From: Tetrastigma voinierianum
Lineage: Eukaryota; Streptophyta; Magnoliopsida; Vitales; Vitaceae
Length of the DNA: 64,000 bases
Assembly (NCBI GenBank): GCA_016808115.1
Contig: JAEQBH010002192.1
Location: 1 to 64,000, forward strand
Direction: 5' to 3'
In this document: piece by piece, positions 44,703-56,581 of the stretch
Position numbering within the stretch: the first letter of the stretch is position 1
How the letters are laid out: each line of letters opens with the position of its first letter
The notes under the pieces: generated by a model
What the model was told of the DNA's origin: nothing
The model's database searches: none
Seen by the model: the letters and a program-made list of their open reading frames with translations, nothing else
Program-made: the position numbers and the translations under genes

Positions 44703-45720
44703 TTAGCATTCTAGATACTTTTTAGCTAAACAATATGTTGTTCTATATGTTCCCCATAAATATAACAATTGTAGATTTGCTGGATTCGAAAGCTTAAAAA
44801 TATCCTCCATTAATAGAATAGTGAGGCAAACTACTATTTTATTATAACGACCTATAATTACTTTGGAGTCCCTTTCAATCTTTAGGTTTATAACCCATTG
44901 TATTTTGTAGATAACAACACCATCTCTTAGAACCACATATTCTGCAATGACTATCAAAGCATTGCCTAAATGTCTATTTCCGGACATCTTAATAGTACCA
45001 TTAGAGTCTCTAATCACCCAACCTAAAGCACTCATATTGTTAATTGTTGAACCATCAAACTTTAATTTGAATCTTTCATTAATTGAAGGAATCCATCGAA
45101 TCCATTTGTCAACTCTACATGGGACATAACGTCCTTTATTGTTAAGATAAGAGTTACTCGTAAACTCTTGAAGATGTTGAAAAGTCTTCAAGATAACCCC
45201 TTCTCAATTATGAGAAGGGGTTGGGTTTGATTTTCCTAAACATTACCTGATTTCTATGTGCCCAAATATTTCAAAGGATAGTGACAATTTTTTCCATAAG
45301 TTGCCTAAAGAATTTACAATTAGTTTTGTAGTTTTTATAAACAAATCCAAATCTAAGAGTAAATTACCTTAAAAAAAGTGAGGGAATTAGAACAATTATA
45401 CTTAATATGATTTCAAATTCCTTGAACTAAAAGAACTAAAAAATATGATCAATATTTTTCACTACTCTATTGCAAAAAGATATGAGTATTTGTAATTTTT
45501 TAGTCACCTGTAATAAGAAATTCACAAGTAGGGAGAGCTTCACTAAGAACCAACCAAAGGAAAACCTTTAATTTTTGTAGAAAATTTAATTTCCATATCC
45601 AATTTAAAATTTTATATATGGAATGAACTAAATACTTTTTCATTGCCCAAGTTGCTAAATTAAGAGTAAGCTTTACACTATATGTGAGAAACCCCACAAG
45701 ATTTTATATATAGAACTGCA
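44703..45720 (-). pseudogene. LINE ORF2 3' fragment: zinc-binding RT end and RNase H
   Basis: 45500-45697: KYLVHSIYKILNWIWKLNFLQKLKVFLWLVLSEALPT, the 'WkL..P.K.k.FlWl...alpT' block of the plant RT-associated zinc-binding domain. About 45210-45300 reads EKIVTILWNIWAHRNQVMF-like residues. 44703-45191: IRWIPSINERFKLKFDGSTINNMSALGWVIRDSNGTIKMSGNRHLG, an RNase H start with FDGS (catalytic Asp), and later IERDSKVII. This order is typical of L1-type plant LINEs or of RT/RNase H-like host pseudogenes. No poly(A) end is seen, so the 3' boundary is lost. Confidence 0.78.
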
Positions 45721-46134
45721 AATAGGAATTGCATTTTTTCAAATTTCATATATATATAAAATCAGGTGTACACATGCGGTGCACGTGGAACTTTAATTAG
45801 TTTTCAATTATCATTATCTCCGTCAATTTTTACAATTGAAGACAAACTTAGTAATAATGTAAAGATAATCAATAAAGAAAAGCATAAATTCAAGACTAAT
45901 TATATCTATAAATCATAAACTGAATGATGGTCATAAAAGTATTAAACGAGTTATTTGTCTAAGAAAAGTAAACCAACATGTTAAATGACATTATGAGATA
46001 CCAAAAAATTATCAATTTTCAATCTTTAGTTTCATTTTAGTTGGTAATTTGTTGTTACCGCTTATTGTATAAGTGTTCATGTTTTTTTCAAGGTAGGCTT
46101 TATCAGTAATGAACCTTGCTCACAACTGAGATGC
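45721..46134. other. AT-rich spacer, nothing recognised
   Basis: No reliable domain is seen. It may include decayed exons of the RPA-like unit that follows on the minus strand, but I cannot support any. Confidence 0.4.
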
Positions 46135-46940
46135 GTCATTAATTTTATTCACCTTTGTGAGAAACATCTATAGTTACCATGGCAGTTGATCAATCCTTTA
46201 TAGAACGAACTATTCATTGCTATATCCTAAAACACAAAATTAACCAAATTAGATAGTACGATTTTTGGTCCCTTACTACTCTAGTGAAAGTAAAAAAATA
46301 ATATACTTGCAGATTTTATTTGATGAATCCAGTTACAAGACATTCGATAAGTTCTTTGGCAACATGAAATAAAATTATTGAAGCTTGATATGTTCCATCA
46401 ACAATCGTAAGTTTGAGCATATATTTATAGTATCGTTAAAAGATAAGAAAGAAGTTTAAATATCACAAATAAAAATTAGGAATAATATTAAAATGATATT
46501 ACCATGGACAATAATCTACGATAATGTTGCTACATTTTGTACTGCTCCATCATCCTTTAACAACATTTTCTGATTACATTTTGCACATACATTGTACCAA
46601 TGTTCATCCATATTATTGATATGAAGTACTGTTGCTTTGAAGGAACAATGTAATTTCTAAAAGTTTATATAATAATATTAATATTAATTTGATTATTATA
46701 ATTAAAAAATTGGAGATATAATAATTTTGAGCTATTACAAACCTAGAATTCAAATAATGGTATTTACAATAAATCACCAAGCAAGAGTACTCTCGTTCAT
46801 AGAAGCTATAAGCTACATCAATACTCTGCAAATTAAATCTTATTCATCTATGTTTTGTTCATAGTTCATTAAACACCAAAGTTAAGGCACTCACACCTTC
46901 TTCCATATTCCAAACAAAGTGTTTTGAGTACAAATTTTTT
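46135..46940 (-). pseudogene. RPA70-like (replication protein A large subunit C-terminal) gene fragment with introns
   Basis: The minus strand reads as exons. 'ttaatttgcag' is followed by SIDVAYSFYEREYSCLVIYC (about 46745-46825). Then EHWYNVCAKCNQKMLLKDDGA (about 46530-46605) and, one frame over, CSNIIVDYCPW before a GTAATA donor: a Cys-x2-Cys zinc site as in the RPA70 C-terminal DNA-binding domain. Then LKLTIVDGTYQASIILFHVAKELIECLVTGF (about 46335-46425), the OB-fold strand block. Then 'tgtgttttag' and DIAMNSSFYKGLINCHGNYRC (about 46150-46225). In the host, RPA70 binds single-stranded DNA; related copies are also carried by Helitrons. Incomplete and partly frameshifted. Confidence 0.62.
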
Positions 46941-47320
46941 CCAACCTTCCTTTTGAAAAATGTGGGGGATTGTTAGTAAACAATGGTTTAAAAAAGAGTC
47001 ATTGTCACTTGGAAAAAAGACAAGAGTGCTTTGTTGGGTTTATAAACTAAAACCCAATTATGAACATACATGACTTGAGAAAGGGAGGCGCCATGAAGCC
47101 AAATGGGCGAAAGCCCGATTTCAATGCAAATCGATGGATTTGCCCACCCCCACCCCATCCCCCTTCCCCCCTCCCCCTTTCTGCGTGTGAAAAACCTGGT
47201 ACACATTCGTTTTTGCTCCAAATTAATTTTGTTTTTGTTTGCTTAAATGAAAACCTTTGTTTTTGTGTGTTTAAAATCAAAATGGGTCCAACTCATAAAA
47301 CCGCAGTAAATTTAGAACGA
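46785..47320 (+). repeat. Dispersed direct repeat, copy 1 (RPA-like exon edge joined to LTR start)
   Basis: This aligns with 56582-57085 through 'agagtactct.gttcatagaagctataagctac', 'ggcactcacaccttcttccatattccaaacaaagtg', 'gtgggggattgttagtaaacaat' and 'aaatgaaaacctttgtttttgtgtg'. The repeat crosses the junction between RPA-like sequence and a copia-type LTR, so the junction itself was duplicated or mobilised. Confidence 0.9.
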
Positions 47321-47850
47321 TCTTGTTTTGAATTCAAATTCTAAAATTAATTTGCATTTAATTATTCTTAATGCTAAATGTTCTGAATTAATTATTATTA
47401 ATGCCCAACGGTTATATGTTTGGATTTCAAACCAGTTTGCATATAAATACAAATGGCTCCTGATATTAGAAATTACTTTTTCTTCTCCCCATTTCTTCTA
47501 CTTGTCTTCATCTCTACTGTTCCTACTCAAGAGTTCGTCATCATCTCTGAAGAATTGTTGCATCCCAGGGAATCAAATTCCTAAGGATAGTGTTTTACAC
47601 GCGCCTCAGTTGGTTCTATTTTCTCCCACCTGCTACTCGTTTTATAGGTTCACCATCAGTCCTAAACCTCCCATCCAGCAATCTTCTCATTTAGCTCCAG
47701 CTCCAGTTTGCTACTACTGTCTTCGACCGTTTTTGATCTTCTATAGTCTGTGGTTCCAACAATCTTAGGAATTTGGAGTTTTATGTCCTTGTTGTCTACC
47801 ATCTCCCATTTGTAGTAGTTTTCTACAACAAATTTTTGCTTGTCGACATC
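46971..47850 (+). mobile_element. Copia-type LTR
   Basis: A purine tract, 'gtgggggat' (46962-46970), precedes TGTTAGTAAACAATGG. Then come a 'cacttggaaaaaagacaagag..ttgggtttataaact' promoter-like block and a second TATA box 'gcatataaatac' near 47440, followed by a CT-rich leader. This is the usual copia LTR plan. The 3' end is not clear; I place it near 47850. It lies 650 bp upstream of a plus-strand copia pol, but the intervening gag is not seen, so whether it is that element's 5' LTR is open. Confidence 0.55.
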
Positions 47851-48499
47851 CTTAACAGTGTATTTTTAGAGCATTGATTCCCATATAACTTTTGCTTCAT
47901 TATCGACATAGTAGACATCAAACAATTAGTTAGATAATGTGGTTAGGATGGGATGTCGACAAACCTTGTTCGTGTATGTCCATGCCTCAACGTTGGGAAG
48001 TGTGTTTTCAGTTGACAGCAACCATGCCACTCCATGCATATCAAGTGTGGAATATGCATTCTGCGGTAGCTTGGGTGTTGGCTAGAGAAGACTTCAATTC
48101 TAGGATGTCGGGGAAGGAGCTTACTTGTGGCGAGAAGCCACAGCGGGAACTAGTGTAACGTGTTTGGGTCGTGACCCGATGAAGGGAGAGGTGTAGTGGA
48201 AGAAGGGTTTTGTAATAAGTAGCTCTTTGTTCTCAGTATCTCTGAAGTTATAAATGGAAATGCTTCTTCTTTTGCTTACTTGGTTGATTCCCTGCTGCCA
48301 GCATGCTAGATTGAGACATGAGTAGTAGATATATTAAGAAAATGCAAACTCTAGGCCTCATCAATAATATTGATTGTCGGGGCTTAAGTAAATGTGAATA
48401 TATGCCACTTCTAAGCTAACTAAGAAGACATGTGTGGAGTGACTAGAGAAACAAAAATGTTAGAACTTATTCCTTTCGATCTAGGAGATTTAAAACAAC
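47851..48499. other. Unassigned sequence before the plus-strand copia integrase
   Basis: A short plus frame at 47937-48158 shows no known motif. Near 48160-48300, 'gtgtagtggaagaagggttttgtaataagtagctc' looks transcript-like, but no domain is found. Confidence 0.35.
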
Positions 48500-49260
48500 T
48501 ATGACACTAGAGGAAATTTAAAATTCTGTGACCTTCATTGATTATTATTCTAGTTCCACTAGGGGTTTACTTGATTAGAAATAAAGATGAAGCATTTTGA
48601 CATATTACCCCAAGCTATAAAGGCTAGTGAAAATCAACGATAGGAAAATCAAAAGGATTAGATTTGAAAGATGGGGCGAATACATCCCTTTAAATGATTA
48701 TTGGGAAAATGAAGGAATAATTCATGAAGTGACTCCTCCTTATTCACCTGAGTCAAATGAAGTTGCTGAAAGAAAGAATAGGACTCTTAAACGGATGATG
48801 AATTCTCTACTTGTTAGTGTTTCAGCACCTAATAATCTAGGGGGTGAAGCCATATTGTCTACATGTCATCTACAAAAAAAAATTTCATATAAGAAAACTG
48901 GTAAGACACCCTATGAGTTATGGAAATGTCACATGCACCCTAGCCTTAAAAATATTTGAAGAAAGGCGTAGAGGGTGTCTTGCTAAGGTTATGTTACCTA
49001 ATCCTTAAAAGAAGAAAATAGGATCAAAGACTTTTAGGTATGTTAGTAATAGTGTGGCTTATAGATTTCTAGTTTTGAAAAGTGATGTTCTAGAATGCAA
49101 CACTATTATTGAGACAAAAATGTCAAATTTTTTGAACACGTTTTCCCACTTTCTGAAAAAATTTCTCATATACCCACAATTATGGATGATAGATAAAACT
49201 CATATGATGAGCATGTGCCCACTACTGTGGATGATATGGAAAGCTCTCATGATTAGTTGA
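48500..49260 (+). pseudogene. Ty1-copia integrase remnant (plus strand)
   Basis: About 48525-48600 reads YLIRNKDEAF. 48627-48950 then reads KIKRIRFERWGEYIPLNDYWENEGIIHEVTPPYSPESNEVAERKNRTLKRMMNSLLVS, continuing to KTGKTPYELWK. The second catalytic Asp region is altered (RFERWGEY where SDRGGEY is usual), and the Glu block AERKNRT is kept. 49054-49260 gives AYRFLVLKSDVLECNTIIETK, the spacer to RT. It has frameshifts, for example near 48960. Its first catalytic block and everything upstream are lost. Confidence 0.9.
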
Positions 49261-49299
49261 GGAAGAGATGAGACAAAGAAAGGGGTTTCTTTGGAGATG

Positions 49300-50160
49300 A
49301 TTTTTATACTTACTTAATTGAAAATGAGCAGTCACTCTTATTTTAGGCGATTTCTTCCTTTGATGCATTACTTGAAAGAAGACATTAAAGCGAGCTTGAC
49401 TCTGTTTTTAAAAGTGGCGTGAGTTGATAGGTTACCTTAAGGGGCAAACCTATTGGTTTCAAGTGGATTTTTAAAAAGAAATAATTTGCTAAGATGGTTC
49501 TGTTAAGAAAAATATAAAGCTAGGATTTAGTAGTTGGGTTTTTCCACAAAAAAAAAAAAAAAAAAAAAAAACGTTGACTATTTTGAGAGTATTTACTCTT
49601 TGTTTACTAAGTTTCTTCCATTCATATTTTGATTGCTTTGGCTTCTATTCATAGACTTTTTAGAGGAAGAAATTTACATGTTACAACCTGAATGTTGTAT
49701 TACACATTTTTTTTGATAAAGTTTGTAAATTGAACAAGTCTCTATATGGTTTAAAACAGCACCTAAACAGTGGCATGAAAAATTTGATAAAGTTTTGTTG
49801 GAAAATGGATTTTTATCTATTGAAGTGGATAAATGTGTATATACAAAGTATATAGGAAAAGAATGTGTAATCATTGCATTGTATATAGATGATATGTTGA
49901 TTTTTGGCACTAGCCTGAGTGTGGTACATAGTACCAAGAGATTTCTAGCTTCACAGTTTGACATGAAAGATATGAGTGAAGCTAAGTTCATTTTGGGGGT
50001 GAATATTACAAGGATGGGTGATAGTTATGGCCATATCAAAGAACATTATGTTGAGAAAATGTCTTTCGAGAGGTTTCGAACACAATTTTAAATTGCCAAA
50101 CTTGTAAGTACCCTATAATCATAATACCCATTTAATGAAATTGAGGGTGATCCTATAGGT
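49300..50160 (+). pseudogene. Ty1-copia reverse transcriptase remnant (plus strand)
   Basis: In order over several frames: IENEQ..LI.AISSFDALL, PIG.KWIFKKK (about 49445-49480), a Q-K-K-N-like stretch expanded to 24 A, FAPVTRIS-like remains, KLNKSLYGLKQ.PKQWHEKFDKVLLENGFLS (about 49725-49815), CVIIALYIDDMLIFGTSL (catalytic YIDD, about 49865-49915), FDMKDMSEAKFILGVNITR (about 49960-50010). It would copy RNA to cDNA. The catalytic box is intact but the frame is broken. Confidence 0.92.
49548..49571 (+). repeat. 24-A homopolymer inside the copia RT
   Basis: The run sits where relatives encode Gln-Lys-Lys-Asn, and coding similarity resumes right after it (ValAspTyrPhe). It is a slippage expansion of an A-rich codon string rather than a retroposon tail. 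Confidence 0.85.
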
Positions 50161-50199
50161 CGAAGCTGAGAGTAATATAGATTATTGAAGTCGATGCAT

Positions 50200-50795
50200 T
50201 TGATGAGAACTTTCTAGACACGACATAGCATATGCGAGTGTGTAGATTAAAGTAAATATACCTAATCCCAATAATGATCACTAGAGTGCATTAGCTAGAC
50301 TAATGAAATACTTAAATTACCATGAACTATGGTATCACCATGATGAATTTCTCGTTGTGTTGGAGAATACAATGATGCTAAGCTGAATCTCTGATTTAGA
50401 TGAGGAATGAAATACTTGCTGATTTATGTCTTCCACTTTGGGAGAGTTTGGTGTTATTGGCAGGAAATCATCCCTAAACAAACCCTCATATTTACTTCTA
50501 CCATGGAGTTAAATTTATAAACTCTTGAATACAGTAAAGAAGAGTGAGGTGGTTAGAACTTCTATGGGAATTCCTTTAGTAAAGTAGCTGACACCTTCGA
50601 TCTCTATGCATTATGATTTCCAAGTAGCAATATCGATCGCAAAGAATAAAGAATTCAATGGGAAAAACATAAATATTCATCTAAGACATGAGGTTGTGAA
50701 ACAGATGTTGAAATATGGAATTATTTCCATTAATGTAAGTCGAGAAGTGAATTTAGTAGATCATTTGACTAAGCCTTTAGGAAAATTAATTTAGG
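50200..50795 (+). pseudogene. Ty1-copia RNase H remnant (plus strand)
   Basis: About 50260-50330: NPNNDH..ALARLMKYLNYH, as in '...HW.A..R...YL'. About 50430-50460: TLGEFGVI. Then 50606-50794: DFQVAISIAKNKEFNGKNINIHLRHEVVKQMLKYGIISINVSREVNLVDHLTKPLGKLI. This last is the RNase H end with the D-x-QxAIxIAKN and HIxLRHxxVK blocks and DxLTKPL. The final frame is open over 62 residues. The catalytic Asp of D-(S)Q is in place. Confidence 0.9.
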
Positions 50796-51230
50796 AAACA
50801 TCAAGAAATAAGGAATGGGGACACCTTAAGTAGAGATTAAATCAATGATGAGACCTAACCTTTGTGATTGGAATCCCATGAAGAAGGTTCATATGGGTAA
50901 TAACAAGTCACTTGTTAATATTGCTAGCACAAAAAAAAAAAAAAAAAGAAAAAAAAAGTCCATTTCTATGATGTGGTTATGGTGCTAGAATGCATATTTT
51001 GAGAGGATGAGTAATAATCTTAATGATTTCATATCCCTCATGGGTAGTACATATAAATGCAGTGTATACTTGATGGGAAATCTATGATATGAGGTCAGCA
51101 GGTAGGGGCTGCTCCATGAGTGGTGTGCCAAAAAGAATTTCCTAGAGCATATGAGATAATTAAGGCCGCAGCGCATGACCTAATGCGAACAAGCAACATT
51201 GAGCTTGACAAGAATGGTGTATAGTGTTGA
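50796..51230 (+). other. 3' flank of the plus-strand copia element
   Basis: It contains an A-rich run (50931-50957) and no clear polypurine tract or LTR start. It ends at the LTR beginning at 51231. Confidence 0.4.
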
Positions 51231-53301
51231 TGATAAGGTCCCTAATTTACAAGTAAGAGTATGATGAGTCTTAAACTCATCTATTTTTAGTCCATTTTTC
51301 TAGCTTGTTTTTAGTATTTTCAGAGCTATTTTAATGCCAAATTATGGAATATTTACCAAAACATGTTTCTGGGGCTTTACAATTAAAAGGGAGAAAAAAT
51401 CCGACAGAAAAAGAAAAACAGCAATTGTAGTAATTATGTGTGATGACGTAATGTCGCGGCGATAACCTCAAGCAATTACCAAGAAACAACCATCATAACA
51501 ACATTTTCTTGTGTCGCCTTTTACCGTAATTTGATTGTTGTGATTGTGAGCTAGATTAGCGACGAAAGCAGGTAAGAAGTCGCGATAAGAATGGGAAAAA
51601 CAATATGCCGTCGGCGAGGGAGACCAGATAGTTTGTGTTCGACATAATCTTTGAACTAAGGCGGGGAATATGCGTTGCGACCAGAGAACCATAGTCATAA
51701 CGACTACTAAATGAAGATTTATGACAGAGAAAGATGAAGAAGAAGTTTGGGACTTGCAAAACCGAGAAAAGAGAACTAGGTGTGAAACCGAAGAGAGTTA
51801 ATATGGATGGGAACCTAGCTTAGTTTTGAAACAAGGAGAGTCAATATTGGGACATCATTCAAGGATTGAAAGGTGTGTTTTGATGTTTGATAGAGATCTT
51901 AGGAGTTTGCGACACGGGAATAAGATGAATATAGAAAACTGAGTCAAATTTTAACTACAAATCTGTGGAGGTTTTGTGCAAATAAAGAAATCATGTAGCG
52001 ACACTAACAAGCAGATCGCGGCGACTAAATCCATTTGTTTCTAAGAAAATCTTGCCATGTCTGATATAGGTCCGACGAAGACTAAGCTAAAAGGCGAAAG
52101 ATTATATATGACTTGAGGAAAACTTTAAAATTCGCGGCGGGAAAATATCTGCGCATTCAAAAAAGTCATCAGTCTCAACGCCAACATAATGGAAATTTGG
52201 CAGCATGCAAAGCAATCTCGACTTCCAAATCTGGTCAAAACTATAAAAATGAAATTAACAGAAAACATTACTAGTGTGGCGGGCTCTGTCATGATTAAAT
52301 TTTTGGGTCGCAACCAAGATGATAATAATGCAAGACAGTGTTGCAATGGAACCATAACGAAATGTTATGTGACGAGAAAACTGAGCCGACACCAATTTGG
52401 AAGGCGATCAACATCGCCATTGGCGACTAAAGAAACAGTATGGCGACCCCAAAAATCCAGGAAGAACACTGAAACATGTGGCGACATGAGCTACTTCTTG
52501 CAATAAACTTACCAATAGGTGAAAACTGCATCTGACGAGCTTAATTCAGTCGTGGCCAGAGAGATATCTGACGCAAGTGGGTTCTAACGTTGAAGGGTTA
52601 AGACCCAAACTTTTCTGGGACTATCTTAATAATGAAATGTGACGAAAGTGAGTTAAGTTGTGATGAGCAGACAGAGTACCTAAGGAGTGAGGACTCTTTA
52701 ATATTACCTATTTTCTTTCTTTTTCTTTGGTAGTTAGTTCAACATCGGATTACGATTGTTTAAGTGGATATGAAATGATGATTTAATTAAGAAGTTTTAT
52801 GGTGAAGTGAATCTGTTTATAAATTCCTTTACGATTACTATTTGAATTCGTGAACTCGGACAAAGCTGAATCATTTCTTAGGATTGATTGGAGTTAGGTG
52901 TGAAATTGCTCGTGTAGTATTCAGTGTGCGTAAATCGATTTCAAATAACTTCATTAGGAGAAGAGATCGATGTTAGTTGTGTTGTTTTCTATATATGAAA
53001 GAATTTCACAGTTGAATCTTGAATTTATTTAGATGAATTATTTGTTATGAAATTAGTTGTTTCAATTTATTGACACTGCCTTAGAAAAGGACTATTATCA
53101 CAGCTCGATTTCAGAGGAGTACTGAGGTGACATGAAGGACAGGGTATGTTAAGATTAATATTGAAAGAACTAATGACTCTAAAGGTTACTTAGATAAATC
53201 CTCAATTTATATAAGTTTTGAGAAATCAGGTTAAGTGATATATCAAATTTTAAATCATTAGGAGATCTCTTCTTAGTCTGGAAGAATTCTAACTCTTTGA
53301 T
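51231..53301 (+). mobile_element. Long gypsy LTR, left part
   Basis: It starts TGATAAGGTCCCTAATTTACAAG. The body carries many GCGAC/GTCGC words between 51450 and 52520. The tail (about 53260-53300) aligns with 735-765 of the window. It continues, after the insertion at 53302-55733, at 55734-56495, giving a native length of about 2.8 kb. Open frames inside are not conserved protein. Lineage is probably Athila or a relative, from the primer-binding site. Confidence 0.7.
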
Positions 53302-55733
53302 TGTAGCGCCCCAAAATACATAAATTTTTATAATAATTTTTAAACCCATATTATTTAGGAGTATAAATTAGGCAAAGTTAGGTATTCAGAGAAAACTATA
53401 AAAATTAAAGTTGTAGAAAAAATGAAAAAGTAGAAATGAATATGTGACATATGATCAAATATTTTTATCTTTAAAATATGGAAATTGATTGAACCGGAAA
53501 TAAACCCAAGTAAAAAGGCTGAAATTGTAAATGAGGACTCAAAGTTAAAATGATAACTAATTACAATCTTAAATAAATGATATAAATAAAGTGAAATGAA
53601 AAACCAATAAGTGAGAAAAATACCAAAAATGAAATACTTGATTTTATTGACATAAAGCCAAACAAGGCTTTAGGAAAAGGAAAGACACATTTGGTCTTGA
53701 AGAACACATTTGTGCAAAAACTATCAATAGAGGAGGCTTGAGAAGGGAAAAGCTGGTTTCTCATGAAGATCGAAAGATTTGTATGATTCTTAAGCTCTTT
53801 AACGAGATCTTGAAGAAAGGAAGAAGTGGATGAGGTTCCAGTGATTTAGATTTATTATGTGTGAAAGTTGTAAATTTTACAGTTTGGTTGAAGAACCTAA
53901 TCCATAATGGGTTCCTCCATAGTTGGTTTTTAGGATGGTATTTGGATATCATTGAGGATGATTTCCATGTTTTTGGATTTGTGTTTTTGAGGTTTTTGGA
54001 GAAAGCGCAAAAGGCAAACAAGAAAATCCCAGGGCAAACATGACCACTTGCCTCGACAAAGGGTTGCCTCCTTGGCCCGGCCGAAGGGCCAAAAAGACCC
54101 CCCCTTGGTACACATTACTAGCATGTTCATTCTTATTTTCAAGCGTAGACCTTGTATTCTGAAATTTCGGATTTTGTTTTTTGAACTACTATTCGTACGT
54201 GATTGTTTAGGAACCTTAATAAATGATTCAGATAAGAATGAAAAAAATATACTGTTTTCCACCGCCTTGGCGAAAGTAATATAGCAAGATGTTCAGCAAA
54301 ATAGAGTGCAATTCTCACGAAATGTTTAATAATTGTTTATCCACTTTGAAGTAGCGTAATTTTTATTGACTGGGGACGGGTGAGGATGCTAGCCTAGGAC
54401 GAGATCGGGAGGAAACAGGGTGACAACTTGATTTGTTTCTGGGCCCTCTATCTTTATTTCAAGTGTTTGGTAGTTTACCAAATAAATATGAATTGATTAT
54501 ATGGAATGAATATATCTTTGAAATGATATTACGAAAGTGCATATAAGTTGGAAAATGTGATAATTGAAATGTTTGGCGATTAATTGCATGTAGTGATTAT
54601 TCGAATTGATCAGTGCCGGCATCTTGAATTAAATCAATATGCGAACATCGACATTGCGGGATTCACCACTTGAATAAGTGGCCGGAAAGCGATCGAAATT
54701 ATCGATGTCTACTTGGCCGGGATCTGTAGATCGACATCCGTCATGATGGTGTATAGCGTTGAAGAAATGTCTCACTTGGAGGGATGCCAATCCGACATCA
54801 GTCTTAATAAGTATTGTGGCATTTAAATACCGTAATAGGGTGCCTGTCGGCATCCCGATGATGGGGAACCGAAATTAATGATGTGTAGCACATTGTCGGA
54901 TAATGAGGCGGGATTCACGAGCGAATCTATCATGAATGTAAGATTGAATGAACAAAGTGAAATAACCACTTGATGGTATAGTAGGTTGTAAACTAAACAC
55001 ATCTTTACTTTTTGAGATATGCGTTAAATCTCATGAATTGAATGTCGAATGATTTGTTTAAATGCGCAAATCATATTGATATGATCGATGATTTGGCGAA
55101 AGCATGAAAGTGAAAGCATGAGTATTGATGATATAAAGGCATGATTTTATGATAAGTAAATGTCATATTAAACTGAAATTAGAATGAAATGTATAGAACC
55201 ACTAAGCATATGAAAATGCTTGAAGTAAGATTTTTATCTATCTGCGGAGTTTAGAGGTAAACAGAGAAGGCAAGATCGAGAAGCGTGAGTCATAGAGAAG
55301 AAAGTTGCGGCGTATAGAGTGCTTAAATGCAAAGTCATTTTGCATAATCATATTTTTGAACATGCATGATGTTTAGTGAACAAAGAGTTAATCTACGAAA
55401 TAGTGTTTTTATATCATTTGTAAAATGCATGATGATCGCCATTTGTAAACAAATTGTATAAGAGTAAATGTTTATACCAGGCCCACTTGTTTGAAAAGTA
55501 AACTTGCGTAAATGAGAACTCCTAAAATAAAATAGCGATAAATGAAATTTTTTGATAAGATAAATGGCGTCGAGATTAAAGCGGAAGAGCGTTCGAATCG
55601 CCATTCGGTCGGGCGGGGATTAGATCCGCGACATTTTTGAAAAAGAAAATTTAAATAAAAGGGTAAATATAAAAGTAAAAGCGAGTATCCGGAGCGGAGT
55701 TCGGATCATGATCGAATCGGACCGCAAGGGGTG
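53302..55733 (+). mobile_element. LTR nested in the long gypsy LTR
   Basis: It begins TGTAGCGCCCCAAAATA, the inverted-tip style of the LTRs at 24499-30011 and 36379-38422. It contains 'gccaaacaaggc' and an 'aggcttgagaagggaaaag' leader, and ends with 'gagttcggatcatgatcgaatcggacc', matching the minus-strand end of 24499-30011. The flanks are ttgat (53297-53301) and ctgat (55734-55738), a 4-of-5 target duplication. The host LTR (compare window positions 735-790) is uninterrupted without it. No internal domain: a solo LTR. Repeated 'tcgacatc.g' words occur near 54640-54860. Confidence 0.75.
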
Positions 55734-56495
55734 CTGATGATCCTGTGTTAGCATGGGGATCTAATCAAGGAAAGAGAAACTCTTTCAGATGCAAGGATAG
55801 AGACATTTATTCATTTTGTAGAAATCCTAGCAATTGCCTGTCTTGGGAAGGCTGAAATCTGAGTATTAAAGAGGGTGGTATAAAGTACTTGGAAAGAAAA
55901 ATGCGAAGGATCTTGAGAGAGATTCTAATGACAAGTAATTGATTAGATCATGTTGGGAATGAACATGAATCTCTACTGGGTAAAGAAAAGATAATAGTTA
56001 GAGAGGAATCAAACTATACTACCTTACCTCTTGACAAATTCGATTCAAACTCAAGGGAAAATAGGAGTAAATTGCATTAATAAATTGATAATTCTGACGA
56101 TAGAAATCGATGTCTACTTAACAATAATACAGTTTGATCGGTTATTATGTAAGTTAATTTTTCTTTATTTAGCCCCATGGATTCAGGTTATTAAAAAATT
56201 CCTTATTATGTTCTTAAATTTTTACTAAGCTAGGCGTTGAATAAGTGTAGAACTTGAGTAGTTGGGTAATTGAACTTTAGTCTCTTGATCTCCGTGAGAC
56301 GATATTTGGACTTATAGATCCAGCACATTCTTTATGCGACGGTCTGACTTGCGAGTTTAAGACCTAACTAAAATTTTAAAATAGGTTCAATGACAAAACA
56401 ATTCTTCTTGTGCATCGACATATAGTCTTGTCAAGTTTTGGCCGAATTGGGGACTTTGCCAGTCCTTGGTAGCAGTGTCTGAAATTTGAGTATCA
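55734..56495 (+). mobile_element. Long gypsy LTR, right part
   Basis: Continuation of 51231-53301. It aligns with window 765-1450 and ends 'gagtatca', directly before the primer-binding site. 'tctccgtgagacgatat' near 56291 corresponds to the 'cctcgtgggaatgatat' U5 mark of Athila-like LTRs. Confidence 0.75.
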
Positions 56496-56501
56496 AGTTT
56501 T

Positions 56502-56520
56502 TGATGCCCGTTGCCGGGGA
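56502..56520 (+). promoter_or_regulatory. Primer-binding site (tRNA-Asp type)
   Basis: TGATGCCCGTTGCCGGGGA follows the LTR end by a few bases. The 13 bases CCGTTGCCGGGGA match the Athila tRNA-Asp site exactly, with damage in the first bases. The element body is lost about 60 bp later. Confidence 0.85.
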
Positions 56521-56581
56521 TTAGATAATAATCCTTTGATGATGGTGTTTTAAAATTTTTATATAGCATTTGGTCTTATCA

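Noticed and set aside
47060..47344. Plus-strand frame with a poly-Pro stretch
   Set aside because: It comes from a C-rich tract inside the copia-type LTR that is not conserved in the second copy.
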